A stretch of DNA of 64,000 bases. Origin: Pseudomonas fluorescens (GTDB lineage Bacteria > Pseudomonadota > Gammaproteobacteria > Pseudomonadales > Pseudomonadaceae). Location: assembly GCF_002022275.1 (NCBI RefSeq), contig NZ_MSDF01000016.1, forward strand, positions 374,301 through 438,300, in the 5' to 3' direction. Shown piece after piece: positions 19,255-28,662 of this stretch. The first letter of the stretch is position 1. Every line of letters starts with the position of its first letter. A program made the position numbers and the translations under genes. A model generated the notes under the pieces. It was not told the origin of the DNA. It saw nothing but the letters and a program-made list of their open reading frames with translations, and made no database searches.

Positions 19255-21900
19255 TCAGCAGTCCAGTGGGTTGCGTTTTTCCGGGTTGATCCCGAACTTG
19301 ACGATAGCGTCTGCCACTACCTTAGGTTCGATCTCACCACGGTCAGCCAAGGCTTCCAGGGCTGCCAACACCACGAAGTGACGGTCAACTTCGAAGAAGT
19401 GACGCAGCTTTTTGCGGCTGTCACTGCGACCGAAACCGTCGGTGCCCAGGACTTTGAATTCCTTGGACGGGACCCACTGGCGAATTTGTTCAGCAAACAG
19501 TTTCATGTAGTCGGTAGAAGCGATCACCGGACCTTTGCGGCCGTTCAGGCATTCTTCGACGTAGCTCAGTTGTGGCTTCTGACCCGGGTGCAGACGGTTG
19601 TTGCGCTCGACTGCCAGGCCGTCGCGACGCAGTTCGTTGAAGCTGGTAACGCTCCACACGTCAGCGCCGACGTTGAACTCGTCACGCAGGATCTTCGCCG
19701 CTTCACGCACTTCACGCAGGATGGTGCCGGAGCCCATCAGTTGCACGTGGTGCGCCGCTTCCTTGGTGTCTTCTTCGAGCAGGTACATGCCCTTGATGAT
19801 GCCTTCCTCAACACCGGCCGGCATGGCTGGCTGCTGGTAGGACTCGTTCATCACGGTGATGTAGTAGAAAACGTCCTGCTGCTGTTCGGTCATCTTCTTC
19901 ATGCCGTCCTGGATGATCACCGCCAGCTCATAGCCGTAGGTTGGATCAAAGGTGCGGCAGTTCGGGATGGTGGCCGCCAGGATGTGGCTGTGACCGTCTT
20001 CGTGTTGCAGGCCTTCGCCGTTCAGCGTGGTCCGGCCGGCAGTACCGCCGATCAGGAAGCCACGGGTACGGCTGTCGCCGGCTGCCCACGCCAGGTCGCC
20101 AATGCGCTGGAAACCGAACATCGAGTAGAAGATGTAGAACGGCAGCATCGGCTGGTTGTGGCTGGAGTACGAAGTACCGGCAGCGATGAAGGAGCTCATG
20201 GCGCCCGCTTCGTTGATGCCTTCTTCGAGGATCTGGCCCTTCTTGTCTTCCTTGTAGAACATCACCTGGTCTTTATCGACTGGCTCGTAGAGCTGGCCGA
20301 CGGAGGAGTAGATGCCCAACTGACGGAACATGCCTTCCATACCGAAGGTACGGGCTTCGTCCGGGATGATCGGGACGATGCGCGAACCGATTTCCTTGTC
20401 CTTGACCAGCTGCGCGAGGATCCGCACGAAGGCCATGGTGGTGGAGATTTCACGGTCGCCCGAGCCGTCCAGGATCGCCTTGAGGGTATCCAGCGGTGGC
20501 GTCGGGATGTCGAAGCTCTTGGCGCGGCGCTGTGGCACGAAACCGCCCAGGGCAGTGCGGCGCTCGGCCAGGTAACGGGCTTCGGCGCTGTTCGGCTCAG
20601 GTTTGAAGAACGGCAGGTTCTCCAGCTCTTCGTCCTTGACCGGGATGTCGAAGCGGTCGCGGAACAACTTCAGGCTGTCGACATCGACTTTCTTGGTGTT
20701 GTGCGCAGTGTTCTTCGCTTCGCCGGCACCGGTGCCATAACCCTTGATGGTCTTGGCCAGGATGACGGTCGGTTGTTCTTTGTGGTTGACCGCTTCGTGG
20801 TACGCCGCGTAGACCTTGTACGGGTCGTGGCCGCCACGGTTGAGTTTCCAGATCTCGTCGTCGGACAGGTCTGCAACCATTGCCTTGAGTTCAGGCGTGT
20901 TGAAGAAGTGTTCACGGACGAACGCGCCGTCTTTGGCTTTGTAGTTCTGGTACTCGCCGTCGATGACTTCGTCCATGCGACGTTGCAGGATGCCGTCGAC
21001 GTCTTTGGCCAGCAGTGGGTCCCAGAAACGGCCCCAGATGACTTTGGTCACGTTCCACTGAGCACCGCGGAACACACCTTCGAGTTCCTGGATGATCTTG
21101 CCGTTGCCGCGAACCGGGCCGTCGAGGCGCTGCAGGTTGCAGTTGATGACGAAGATCAGGTTGTCCAGCTTCTCGCGGCCAGCCAGGGAGATGGCGCCCA
21201 GGGATTCCGGCTCGTCACACTCGCCGTCGCCCAGGAAGCACCAGACTTTCTGCTTGCCTTCAGGGATGAAGCCACGCGCTTCCAGGTACTTCATGAAGCG
21301 TGCCTGGTAGATCGCCTGGATCGGGCCCAAGCCCATCGATACAGTCGGGAACTGCCAGAAATCAGGCATCAGCCAAGGGTGCGGGTACGACGACAGGCCG
21401 TTACCGTCCACTTCCTGGCGGAAGTTGTTCATGTGTTCTTCGGTGATGCGGCCTTCCATGAACGCACGGGCGTAAACGCCTGGGGAGGTGTGGCCCTGGA
21501 AGTAGATCAGGTCGCCGCCGTGTTCGTCGGTCGGGGCCTGGAAGAAGTAGTTGAAGCCGATGTCATACAGGGTTGCGCTGGATGCGAAGCTGGAGATGTG
21601 ACCGCCCAGGTCCGAATCTTTCAAGTTCGTGCGCATTACCATCGCCATGGCGTTCCAGCGTACCAGCGAGCGAATGCGGCGTTCCATGAACAGGTCGCCA
21701 GGCATGCGTGCTTCGTGGGTAACGGGGATGGTGTTGCGGTATGGCGTGGTGATGGCGTAAGGCAATTGCGAGCCGCTGCGGGTCGCGAGTTCGCCCATAC
21801 GGGTCATCAGGTAGTGAGCACGGTCTTCGCCTTCTTTGTCGAGAACCGATTCCAGGGCGTCCAGCCATTCCTGGGTTTCGACGGGATCGAGGTCTTGCAT
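19255..21900 (-). CDS. aceE: pyruvate dehydrogenase E1, homodimeric type
   Basis: Thiamine-diphosphate enzyme that decarboxylates pyruvate and acetylates the lipoyl groups of AceF. Motifs include the cofactor site GDGECDEPES at about residues 230-239 and the long conserved transketolase core; it ends KRNPLDC. The frame continues 25 codons upstream to 21975, but the Met at 21900 has GGAG 6 bases away and gives the start MQDLDPVETQEWL and the 881-residue length known for Pseudomonas, so I use it. The leader upstream is about 145 bases and carries a stem-loop (21989-22006) and two GntR-type palindromes. It is divergent from glnE. Confidence 0.97.
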   Translation of the reverse strand: MQDLDPVETQEWLDALESVLDKEGEDRAHYLMTRMGELATRSGSQLPYAITTPYRNTIPVTHEARMPGDLFMERRIRSLVRWNAMAMVMRTNLKDSDLGGHISSFASSATLYDIGFNYFFQAPTDEHGGDLIYFQGHTSPGVYARAFMEGRITEEHMNNFRQEVDGNGLSSYPHPWLMPDFWQFPTVSMGLGPIQAIYQARFMKYLEARGFIPEGKQKVWCFLGDGECDEPESLGAISLAGREKLDNLIFVINCNLQRLDGPVRGNGKIIQELEGVFRGAQWNVTKVIWGRFWDPLLAKDVDGILQRRMDEVIDGEYQNYKAKDGAFVREHFFNTPELKAMVADLSDDEIWKLNRGGHDPYKVYAAYHEAVNHKEQPTVILAKTIKGYGTGAGEAKNTAHNTKKVDVDSLKLFRDRFDIPVKDEELENLPFFKPEPNSAEARYLAERRTALGGFVPQRRAKSFDIPTPPLDTLKAILDGSGDREISTTMAFVRILAQLVKDKEIGSRIVPIIPDEARTFGMEGMFRQLGIYSSVGQLYEPVDKDQVMFYKEDKKGQILEEGINEAGAMSSFIAAGTSYSSHNQPMLPFYIFYSMFGFQRIGDLAWAAGDSRTRGFLIGGTAGRTTLNGEGLQHEDGHSHILAATIPNCRTFDPTYGYELAVIIQDGMKKMTEQQQDVFYYITVMNESYQQPAMPAGVEEGIIKGMYLLEEDTKEAAHHVQLMGSGTILREVREAAKILRDEFNVGADVWSVTSFNELRRDGLAVERNNRLHPGQKPQLSYVEECLNGRKGPVIASTDYMKLFAEQIRQWVPSKEFKVLGTDGFGRSDSRKKLRHFFEVDRHFVVLAALEALADRGEIEPKVVADAIVKFGINPEKRNPLDC

Positions 21901-22010
21901 GGCTTGCTCCAGGGCGGAAAGGCTACCAGAATCGGTTGCCTGAAGTTTGCGACTGGCCTTGTGGGCAGACGACATAAATTCTTGGATGGCCGAAGGTTGC
22001 TTCGGCGTCC

Positions 22011-22025
22011 TGTAGTTTTACTACA
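22011..22025. promoter_or_regulatory. GntR/FadR-type operator in the aceE leader
   Basis: TGTAGTTTTACTACA is a perfect 6+3+6 palindrome and contains TAGTTTTACTA, which fits the FadR-subfamily consensus TNGTNNNACNA. PdhR of E. coli belongs to this subfamily and controls pyruvate dehydrogenase. The site lies about 20-35 bases downstream of the predicted transcription start. The regulator gene is not in the window. Confidence 0.65.
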
Positions 22026-22052
22026 AATCGTCGGCCATTTCAGCCTTTCGAA

Positions 22053-22080
22053 TGTATATACGAGTAGTAAAACTACACAA
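22053..22080 (-). promoter_or_regulatory. candidate sigma-70 promoter of aceE
   Basis: On the minus strand TTGTGT (22075-22080), 16 bases, then TATACA (22053-22058). The match is moderate, but a GntR-type palindrome lies exactly in its spacer and a second one just downstream, which supports the placement. Confidence 0.45.
22064..22076. promoter_or_regulatory. second GntR/FadR-type operator upstream of aceE
   Basis: GTAGTAAAACTAC has 5-base arms around AAA and contains TAGTAAAACTA, again fitting TNGTNNNACNA. Its centre is 52 bases, about five helix turns, from the first palindrome. It would cover the spacer between -35 and -10 of the predicted promoter. Confidence 0.65.
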
Positions 22081-22283
22081 GACTGAGCGTATGGCTCGGT
22101 CTGGCTGGTGAGCATAATCGTTATTGTTGATCATTTGCGAACAAGAAAAGGTGAAAGTTTGATGTTGGCTGCCAAGATGAAATTAATTTCAGCTATTTCT
22201 CACCTTTGTTCGACAGTCCTTCACCAAGCGTGGTTCTTGCCTTCACGGCAACACGCCCTTTACGCGCCGATCAAGGATAGACC

Positions 22284-25223
22284 ATGAGCCTTCCAACGCT
22301 GGCCGAATTACCGGCCATTCTCTTGCCTTTTGCCCAGCGGGCCGAGCAGTCATTTCGTGACGCAGTGGCCGCGCTGGACGACGATCATGGACTTTCTGCG
22401 TGGACGCCGCAACGGTGGGCCGACTTCGTGCGCGTGTGCGCCGCCAGTGATTTCGTCATTGAACAGAGCGTTCGTGACCCTTTGATGTTGCTCGAGCTGG
22501 TGGCCTGGGGCGAGCTGGACCGTGGCTTTGCGCCCGGCGAGCTGTGCAGCCAGATCGCCGGCGCCGTGCAACAGGCCGAAACAGAAGATGAGATGGGCCG
22601 CGTGCTGCGTCGCCAGCGCACCCGCCAGCAAGTGCGCATCATCTGGCGCGACCTGACCCGCCAGGCCGATCTGGTGCAAACCTGCCGTGATCTTTCCGAC
22701 ATGGCCGACGCAAGTATCGACCAGGCCTATCAGTGGCTGTATCAACGTCACTGTGTTCAGTTCGGCACGCCGACCGGCCGGCGCAGCGGCGAAGCCCAGC
22801 ACATGGTCATCCTCGGCATGGGCAAGCTCGGTGCGGTGGAACTGAACCTGTCATCCGACATCGATCTGATCTTCGCCTACCCCGAAGGCGGTGAGACGGT
22901 CGGCGTGAAGCGCGCCCTGGATAACCAGGAGTTTTTCATCCGTCTTGGTCAGAAATTGATCAAGGCCCTCGACCCGATGACCGTTGACGGCTTCGTGTTC
23001 CGCGTCGACATGCGCCTGCGGCCGTACGGTTCGGCCGGCGCCTTGGTGCTCAGCTTCAATGCGCTGGAGCAGTACTACCAGGACCAGGGCCGCGACTGGG
23101 AACGCTACGCCATGATCAAGGCGCGCGTGGTCGCTGGCGATCAAGTGGCTGGCGCGCAATTGCTGGAGATGCTGCGACCGTTTGTGTACCGCCGCTATCT
23201 GGACTTTTCCGCCATCGAAGCGCTGCGCACCATGAAGCAGCTGATCCAGCAGGAAGTGCGGCGCAAGGGCATGGCCGAGAACATCAAGCTGGGCTCGGGC
23301 GGCATTCGCGAAGTGGAATTTATCGCCCAGGCCTTCCAGCTGATCCACGGCGGCCGCGATCTCAGCCTGCAACAGCGCCCGTTGCTCAAAGTGCTCGGCA
23401 CCCTGGAAGGCCAAGGCTATTTGCCGCCCGCGGTGATCGCCGAGTTGCGCAATGGCTACGAATTCCTGCGCTACACCGAGCACGCGATTCAGGCGATTGC
23501 CGACCGGCAGACGCAAATGCTCCCCGACAGCCCTGAAGACCAGGCGCGCATTGCCTTTATGTTGGGCTTTGCCGACTGGGCCGCGTTCCACGAACGCTTG
23601 ATGTACTGGCGTGGCCGGGTCGACTGGCATTTTCGCCAAGTCATCGCCGACCCTGATGAAGAGGAAGGCGAAGAAAGCGAGTTGGTTGTGGGCGGCGAGT
23701 GGTTGCCGCTGTGGGAAGAGTCCCAGGACGAAGACGCCGCCTGCCGCCAGTTGGCCGAAGGTGGGTTCACTGACGCGCCAAAGGCGCTCAAGGCCTTGGC
23801 CGGCTTGCGCGGCAGCCCGCAATTGCGAGCCATGCAGCGCCTGGGGCGTGAGCGTCTGGATGCGTTTATCCCGCGCCTGCTGGCCCAGGCAGTCGAACAC
23901 GCCAACCCGGATCTAGTGCTGGAGCGCGTCTTGCCGCTGGTCGAAGCCGTCGCCCGGCGTTCCGCTTATCTAGTGCTGCTCACGGAAAACCCCGACGCCC
24001 TGCGTCGGCTGTTAACCCTGTGCGCCGCCAGCCCGTGGATCGCCGAACAGATCACGCGTTTCCCGTTGTTGCTCGACGAATTGCTCAACGAAGGCCGCCT
24101 GTTCAAGCCGCCCTTGGCGCCGGAACTCGCCGCCGAACTGCGCGAACGCCTGACGCGCATCCCCGAAGATGACCTTGAGCAGCAAATGGAAGCGCTGCGT
24201 CACTTCAAACTGGCGCACCGCCTGCGCGTCGCCGCCTCGGAAATCGCCGGCAGCCTGGCGCTGATGAAAGTCAGCGACTACCTGACCTGGCTCGCCGAAG
24301 CCATCCTCGAACAAGTGCTGGCCCTGGCCTGGCGCCAGACCGTGGCGCGTTACGGCTCGCCGCAGCGGCTGGATGGCACCCTGTGCGACCCGGGGTTCAT
24401 CATTGTCGGTTACGGCAAGGTCGGTGGCATCGAGCTGGGGCACGGTTCGGACCTGGACCTGGTGTTTATCCACGACGGCGACCCTCAGGCCGAAACCGAC
24501 GGCGCCAAGCCCATCGACGGCGCGCAGTTCTTCACGCGCCTGGGCCAGCGCATCATTCACTTGCTGACCACTCAGACCAACTCCGGCCAGCTCTATGAAG
24601 TGGACATGCGCCTGCGGCCCTCGGGCGCTTCCGGCCTGCTGGTGAGTTCGCTCGGCGCGTTTGAGCGCTATCAACAAAATGAAGCCTGGACGTGGGAGCA
24701 TCAGGCTCTGATTCGCGCGCGGGTGCTGGTGGGCAGCCAGGATGTGGGCCATGCGTTTGAGCAGGTCCGCGCCAGGGTACTCGGCCGCGAGCGGGAGTTG
24801 GCCACGCTGCGCCAGGAGGTCAGCGAGATGCGGGCCAAGATGCGCGACAACCTGGGTACCAAGTCCACAGCTGCCGGAACCGGCGCCAATGCCTTCGAGC
24901 CCACGGCAGTGTTCGACCTCAAGCAGGACGCCGGAGGTATCGTCGATATTGAATTTATGGTGCAATACGCGGCTTTGGCGTGGTCTGCGCAACATCCATC
25001 GTTGCTGCGCTACACCGACAATATCCGCATTCTGGAAGGCCTGGAGCAGGTGGGGTTGATGCCCGCCGCCGAGGCCCATTTGCTGCGTGAGGTGTACAAG
25101 GCCTACCGTTCCGCCGCGCACCGCCAGGCCTTGCAAAACGAGGCCGGTACGGTGGCCGGGGACCAGTTTGCCGACGAACGGCGCCAGGTGATGCGAATCT
25201 GGAAAGAACTGGGATTAAGCTGA
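22284..25223 (+). CDS. glnE: bifunctional glutamine synthetase adenylyltransferase/deadenylase GlnE
   Basis: Adds and removes AMP on glutamine synthetase according to PII state. The 979 residues contain two nucleotidyltransferase halves. The N-terminal, deadenylating half has SSDIDLIFAYP at about residues 190-200 and the C-terminal, adenylylating half has HGSDLDLVFIHDGD at about 719-732; each is followed by a helical domain. AAGGA lies about 9 bases before the ATG. It is divergent from aceE. In P. aeruginosa ilvE sits between glnE and waaF, as I recall; here that slot holds only a REP doublet and a hairpin. Confidence 0.97.
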   Translation: MSLPTLAELPAILLPFAQRAEQSFRDAVAALDDDHGLSAWTPQRWADFVRVCAASDFVIEQSVRDPLMLLELVAWGELDRGFAPGELCSQIAGAVQQAETEDEMGRVLRRQRTRQQVRIIWRDLTRQADLVQTCRDLSDMADASIDQAYQWLYQRHCVQFGTPTGRRSGEAQHMVILGMGKLGAVELNLSSDIDLIFAYPEGGETVGVKRALDNQEFFIRLGQKLIKALDPMTVDGFVFRVDMRLRPYGSAGALVLSFNALEQYYQDQGRDWERYAMIKARVVAGDQVAGAQLLEMLRPFVYRRYLDFSAIEALRTMKQLIQQEVRRKGMAENIKLGSGGIREVEFIAQAFQLIHGGRDLSLQQRPLLKVLGTLEGQGYLPPAVIAELRNGYEFLRYTEHAIQAIADRQTQMLPDSPEDQARIAFMLGFADWAAFHERLMYWRGRVDWHFRQVIADPDEEEGEESELVVGGEWLPLWEESQDEDAACRQLAEGGFTDAPKALKALAGLRGSPQLRAMQRLGRERLDAFIPRLLAQAVEHANPDLVLERVLPLVEAVARRSAYLVLLTENPDALRRLLTLCAASPWIAEQITRFPLLLDELLNEGRLFKPPLAPELAAELRERLTRIPEDDLEQQMEALRHFKLAHRLRVAASEIAGSLALMKVSDYLTWLAEAILEQVLALAWRQTVARYGSPQRLDGTLCDPGFIIVGYGKVGGIELGHGSDLDLVFIHDGDPQAETDGAKPIDGAQFFTRLGQRIIHLLTTQTNSGQLYEVDMRLRPSGASGLLVSSLGAFERYQQNEAWTWEHQALIRARVLVGSQDVGHAFEQVRARVLGRERELATLRQEVSEMRAKMRDNLGTKSTAAGTGANAFEPTAVFDLKQDAGGIVDIEFMVQYAALAWSAQHPSLLRYTDNIRILEGLEQVGLMPAAEAHLLREVYKAYRSAAHRQALQNEAGTVAGDQFADERRQVMRIWKELGLS

Positions 25224-25251
25224 AACTTGATTAAATGTGGGCGCGGGCTTG

Positions 25252-25338
25252 TGTGGGAGCTGGCTTGCCTGCGATGCAGAGACCTCGGTTTATCAGTGAC
25301 ACCGGGTCGATGCAATCGCAGGCAAGCCAGCTCCCACA
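25252..25338. repeat. REP doublet, TGTGGGAGCTGG family
   Basis: Inverted arms with the same 20-base core as the copy at 3780 surround a spacer that also contains a CCTCGGT motif shared with the doublets at 52987 and 58792. It lies between glnE and waaF. Confidence 0.92.
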
Positions 25339-25398
25339 TCAACCCGCTCCCACACAAAGCGGTTCCCTGGCCAACCGCGACCTACAGTAATTATCGAG

Positions 25399-25422
25399 GC
25401 GGGGAGGCATAAGCCTCCCCGC
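25399..25422 (+). terminator. hairpin after glnE, possible terminator
   Basis: A perfect 10-base stem, GCGGGGAGGC (25399-25408) with GCCTCCCCGC (25413-25422), and a 4-base loop. It is followed by a short T-containing stretch rather than a clean T-run, and it lies only 18 bases before waaF, so it might also act in the waaF leader. Confidence 0.5.
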
Positions 25423-25440
25423 ATCGTTTGTGGAAACTAC

Positions 25441-26475
25441 ATGAATATTCTGATCGTTGGGCCCAGTTGGGTCGGTGACATGGTGATGGCGCAGACACTG
25501 TTTCAGTGCCTGCGCATGCGCCATCCAGACTGCCAGATCGACGTGCTCGCCCCCGAGTGGAGCCGGCCGATCCTTGAGCGCATGCCCGAAGTGCGCCAGG
25601 CCTTGAGCTTTCCGCTCGGCCACGGCGCCCTGGAACTGGCGACCCGCCGTCGCATCGGCAAATCCCTGGCCGGGCAGTACGACCAGGCGATCCTGTTGCC
25701 CAACTCGCTCAAGTCGGCGCTGGTGCCGTATTTTGCCAGCATCCCCAAGCGCACCGGCTGGCGCGGCGAGTTTCGTTACATCTTGCTCAACGATGTGCGC
25801 ACGCTGGACAAGACGCGCTACCCGCTGATGATCGAACGCTTTATGGCACTGGCCTTTGAGCCGGGCGCCGAGCTGCCCACGCCGTACCCGCGCCCCAGCC
25901 TGCAAATCGACCCGGTGAGCCGCGACGCGGCCCTGGCCAAGTTCGGTCTGGAGCTGGACCGTCCGGTGTTGGCGCTGTGCCCGGGCGCCGAGTTTGGTGA
26001 GTCCAAACGCTGGCCGTCGGAGCATTACGCCAAAGTCGCCGAAGCGAAGATCCGCGAAGGTTGGCAGGTGTGGCTGTTTGGTTCGAAGAAAGACCACCCG
26101 GTGGGCGAAGACATCCGCCAACGCCTGATTCCCGGCCTGCGTGAAGAAGCGGTGAACCTCAGTGGCGATACGTCGCTCGCCGAGGCGATTGATTTGCTCT
26201 CCTGCGCCGACTCGGTGGTGTCCAACGACTCCGGCCTGATGCACGTGGCCGCCGCGCTGAACCGCCCGTTGGTGGCGGTTTACGGCTCGACTTCGCCGGG
26301 CTTTACGCCACCGTTGGCCGACCAGGTTGAAGTGGTACGCCTGGGCCTGGATTGCAGCCCGTGCTTTGAGCGCACCTGCCGTTTCGGCCACTACAACTGC
26401 ATGCGCCAGTTGCTGCCGCAGCCGGTCAACGAAGCCTTGCAGCGGTTGCAGGGCACTGCGGTCGAGGTCCGATAG
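25441..26475 (+). CDS. waaF: ADP-heptose:LPS heptosyltransferase II
   Basis: Cytoplasmic GT9 enzyme that adds the second heptose to the LPS inner core. The 344 residues show the family start MNILIVGPSWVGDMVMAQTL, the donor-site region CPGAEFGESKRWP at about residues 180-192 and the conserved SNDSGLMHVAAA at about 260-271. It opens the operon waaF-waaC-waaG-waaP plus kinases. It overlaps no gene upstream, and its TAG stop is one base before the TTG start of waaC. GGA lies about 8 bases before the ATG. Confidence 0.97.
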   Translation: MNILIVGPSWVGDMVMAQTLFQCLRMRHPDCQIDVLAPEWSRPILERMPEVRQALSFPLGHGALELATRRRIGKSLAGQYDQAILLPNSLKSALVPYFASIPKRTGWRGEFRYILLNDVRTLDKTRYPLMIERFMALAFEPGAELPTPYPRPSLQIDPVSRDAALAKFGLELDRPVLALCPGAEFGESKRWPSEHYAKVAEAKIREGWQVWLFGSKKDHPVGEDIRQRLIPGLREEAVNLSGDTSLAEAIDLLSCADSVVSNDSGLMHVAAALNRPLVAVYGSTSPGFTPPLADQVEVVRLGLDCSPCFERTCRFGHYNCMRQLLPQPVNEALQRLQGTAVEVR

Positions 26476-26476
26476 T

Positions 26477-27538
26477 TTGCGCGTACTGGTAATCAAGACC
26501 TCATCCCTGGGCGACGTCATCCATGCCTTGCCGGCACTGACCGATGCCGCGCGGGCGATCCCCGGCATTCGTTTTGACTGGGTGGTGGAAGAAGGCTTTG
26601 CCGAAATCCCCACCTGGCACCCGGCGGTGGACAAAGTGATCCCGGTGGCCATCCGCCGCTGGCGCAAAAATATCTGGCAGACCCTCAAGAGCGGCGAGTG
26701 GCGGCGTTTCAAGCAGCGCATCCAGTCGACCAAATACGACTTGGTGATCGACGCCCAAGGCCTGCTGAAAAGCGCTTGGCTGACGCGCTATGTGCGTGCG
26801 CCGGTGGCGGGGTTTGATAAAAATTCGGCCCGTGAGCCGATTGCTGCGCGCTTTTATTCGCGTCGCCTGGCCGTGGCCCGTGGGCAGCACGCGGTGGAGC
26901 GTTTGCGCCAGCTGTTCGCCGTGGCCCTCGGTTATGACTTGCCCAAAGCCATGGGCGACTATGGCCTGAGCGTCGACAAACTGCTCGGCCTGCCGCCGAA
27001 AAAACCGTTCGTCCTGTTGCTGCACGGCACCACCTGGGACACCAAGCATTGGCCCGAAGCCTATTGGCGCGAGCTGGCCGAGCGCATGGGGCGTCTGGGT
27101 GTGGACGTGAAATTGCCGTGGGGCAACGCCGCCGAAAAGGCCCGCGCCGAACGCCTGGCCCAAGGCCTGCCGAACGCCGAAGTGCTGCCCAAACTGAACC
27201 TGGCCGGCGTGGCCCGTGTACTCGCCGGCGCGCGTGCCTGTGTGGCGGTGGACACCGGCCTCGGCCACCTCGCCGCGGCACTCGACGTACCGACCATTTC
27301 ACTGTTTGGCCCCACCAACCCGGGTCTTACCGGCGCCTACGGCAAGGGCCAGATTCATCTGGCCAGCGACTTCCCTTGCGCGCCGTGCCTGCAAAAAACC
27401 TGTACCTATCAACCCACGGCCGACGACCTGCGTCGGTTCGACATCAAGCGCGAGTCGCCCCTGTGCTTCACGCGCTTGAACCCTGAGCGTGTGGCAAGCC
27501 GGCTGAGCACGTTGTTACTGGCTGAGGAGCTGCACTGA
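26477..27538 (+). CDS. waaC: LPS heptosyltransferase I, TTG start
   Basis: GT9 enzyme that transfers the first heptose to Kdo. The residues upstream of 26477 read as non-coding, and the family start (M)RVLVIKTSSLGDVIHALPAL begins exactly at the TTG at 26477, one base after the waaF stop, with GAGG about 12 bases upstream. This gives 353 residues, the normal length. Conserved segments are HGTTWDTKHWP at about residues 183-193 and VAVDTGLGHLAAAL at about 255-268. The start of waaG overlaps its TGA stop by one base. The TTG start may lower its translation relative to waaF. Confidence 0.96.
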   Translation: MRVLVIKTSSLGDVIHALPALTDAARAIPGIRFDWVVEEGFAEIPTWHPAVDKVIPVAIRRWRKNIWQTLKSGEWRRFKQRIQSTKYDLVIDAQGLLKSAWLTRYVRAPVAGFDKNSAREPIAARFYSRRLAVARGQHAVERLRQLFAVALGYDLPKAMGDYGLSVDKLLGLPPKKPFVLLLHGTTWDTKHWPEAYWRELAERMGRLGVDVKLPWGNAAEKARAERLAQGLPNAEVLPKLNLAGVARVLAGARACVAVDTGLGHLAAALDVPTISLFGPTNPGLTGAYGKGQIHLASDFPCAPCLQKTCTYQPTADDLRRFDIKRESPLCFTRLNPERVASRLSTLLLAEELH

Positions 27539-28662
27539 TGCAACTGGCTTTTGTTTTGTACAAATATTTCCCCTTCGGTGGCCTGCAGCGCGACTTCATG
27601 CGCATCGCCCTGGAGTGCCAGAAGCGCGGCCACCAGATTCGTGTCTATACGCTGATCTGGGAAGGCGATATTCCGCCGGGCTTTGAAGTGCTGGTGGCGC
27701 CGGTCAAGGCGTTCTTCAACCATCGACGCAACGAGAAACTCAGCGCCTGGATGGAAGCCGACCTGGCCAAGCGCCCGGTAGACCGCTTGATCGGCTTCAA
27801 CAAGATGCCCGGCCTGGACGTCTACTACGCCGCCGACGGCTGCTTTGAAGACAAGGCGCAAAACCTGCGCCACTCCCTGTACCGCTATTTTGGCCGCTAC
27901 AAGCACTTTGCCGAATACGAGCGCGCGGTGTTTGCCAAGAACGCCAAGACCGAAGTCCTGATGATTTCCGAAGTGCAGCAGCCGCTGTTCATCAAGCATT
28001 ACGACACCCCGCTGGAGCGCTTCCACCTGTTGCCGCCGGGCATTGCCCAGGACCGCCGCGCGCCGCCAGACGCTGCCGAGATTCGTGAAGGGTTCCGCAA
28101 GGAATTCAACCTGCGCGACGACGAGCTGTTGCTGGTGCAAATCGGTTCGGGGTTCAAGACCAAGGGCGTCGACCGCAGCCTCAAGGCCGTGGCCGCGCTA
28201 CCGGCGGAACTGAAAAAACGCACCCGTCTGTTTGTAATTGGCCAGGACGACCCCAAAGTATTCCAGTTGCAGAGCGCCACGTTGGGCTTGGGCGATAACG
28301 TGCAGTTCCTCAAGGGCCGCAGCGATATCCCGCGTTTTCTGCTGGGTGCCGACCTGTTGATCCACCCGGCGTACAACGAAAACACCGGCACCGTGTTGCT
28401 CGAAGCCGTAGTCGCCGGGTTGCCGGTGCTGGTCTCGGCGGTGTGCGGTTACGCGCACTACATCAGTGAGGCCGACAGCGGTCTGGTGCTGGATGAACCG
28501 TTCGAACAGGCGCAACTCAATCAGTACCTGACGCAGATGCTTTCCGACACCTCACAGCGCGCGGCCTGGGGCCGCAACGGGTTGGCCTTCGCCGAGACGG
28601 CCGACCTCTACAGCATGCCGCAGCACGCGGCGGATGTGATTCTGGCGGAGCCAAAACGATGA
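27538..28662 (+). CDS. waaG: LPS glycosyltransferase WaaG (GT4)
   Basis: Adds the first outer-core hexose (glucose in enterics, a GalN-type sugar in P. aeruginosa) to heptose II. The 374-residue GT-B protein has the family start MQLAFVLYKYFPFGGLQRDFMRIA with the Gly-rich acceptor loop, and the GT4 C-terminal motif HPAYNENTGTVLLEAVVAGLPVL at about residues 279-301 with the ExxxxxxE pair. GAGGAG precedes the start. It is coupled to waaC (one-base overlap) and to waaP (ATGA overlap). Confidence 0.96.
   Translation: MQLAFVLYKYFPFGGLQRDFMRIALECQKRGHQIRVYTLIWEGDIPPGFEVLVAPVKAFFNHRRNEKLSAWMEADLAKRPVDRLIGFNKMPGLDVYYAADGCFEDKAQNLRHSLYRYFGRYKHFAEYERAVFAKNAKTEVLMISEVQQPLFIKHYDTPLERFHLLPPGIAQDRRAPPDAAEIREGFRKEFNLRDDELLLVQIGSGFKTKGVDRSLKAVAALPAELKKRTRLFVIGQDDPKVFQLQSATLGLGDNVQFLKGRSDIPRFLLGADLLIHPAYNENTGTVLLEAVVAGLPVLVSAVCGYAHYISEADSGLVLDEPFEQAQLNQYLTQMLSDTSQRAAWGRNGLAFAETADLYSMPQHAADVILAEPKR

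Noticed and set aside
21901..21975. Upstream start of aceE at 21975
   Set aside because: There is no ribosome site there, while the Met at 21900 has GGAG at 6 bases and gives the usual N-terminus and length.
25224..25440. Missing ilvE between glnE and waaF as a recent deletion
   Set aside because: The gap holds only a REP doublet and a hairpin. As far as I recall, P. putida also lacks ilvE here, so the absence is probably ancestral in this lineage rather than a local event.
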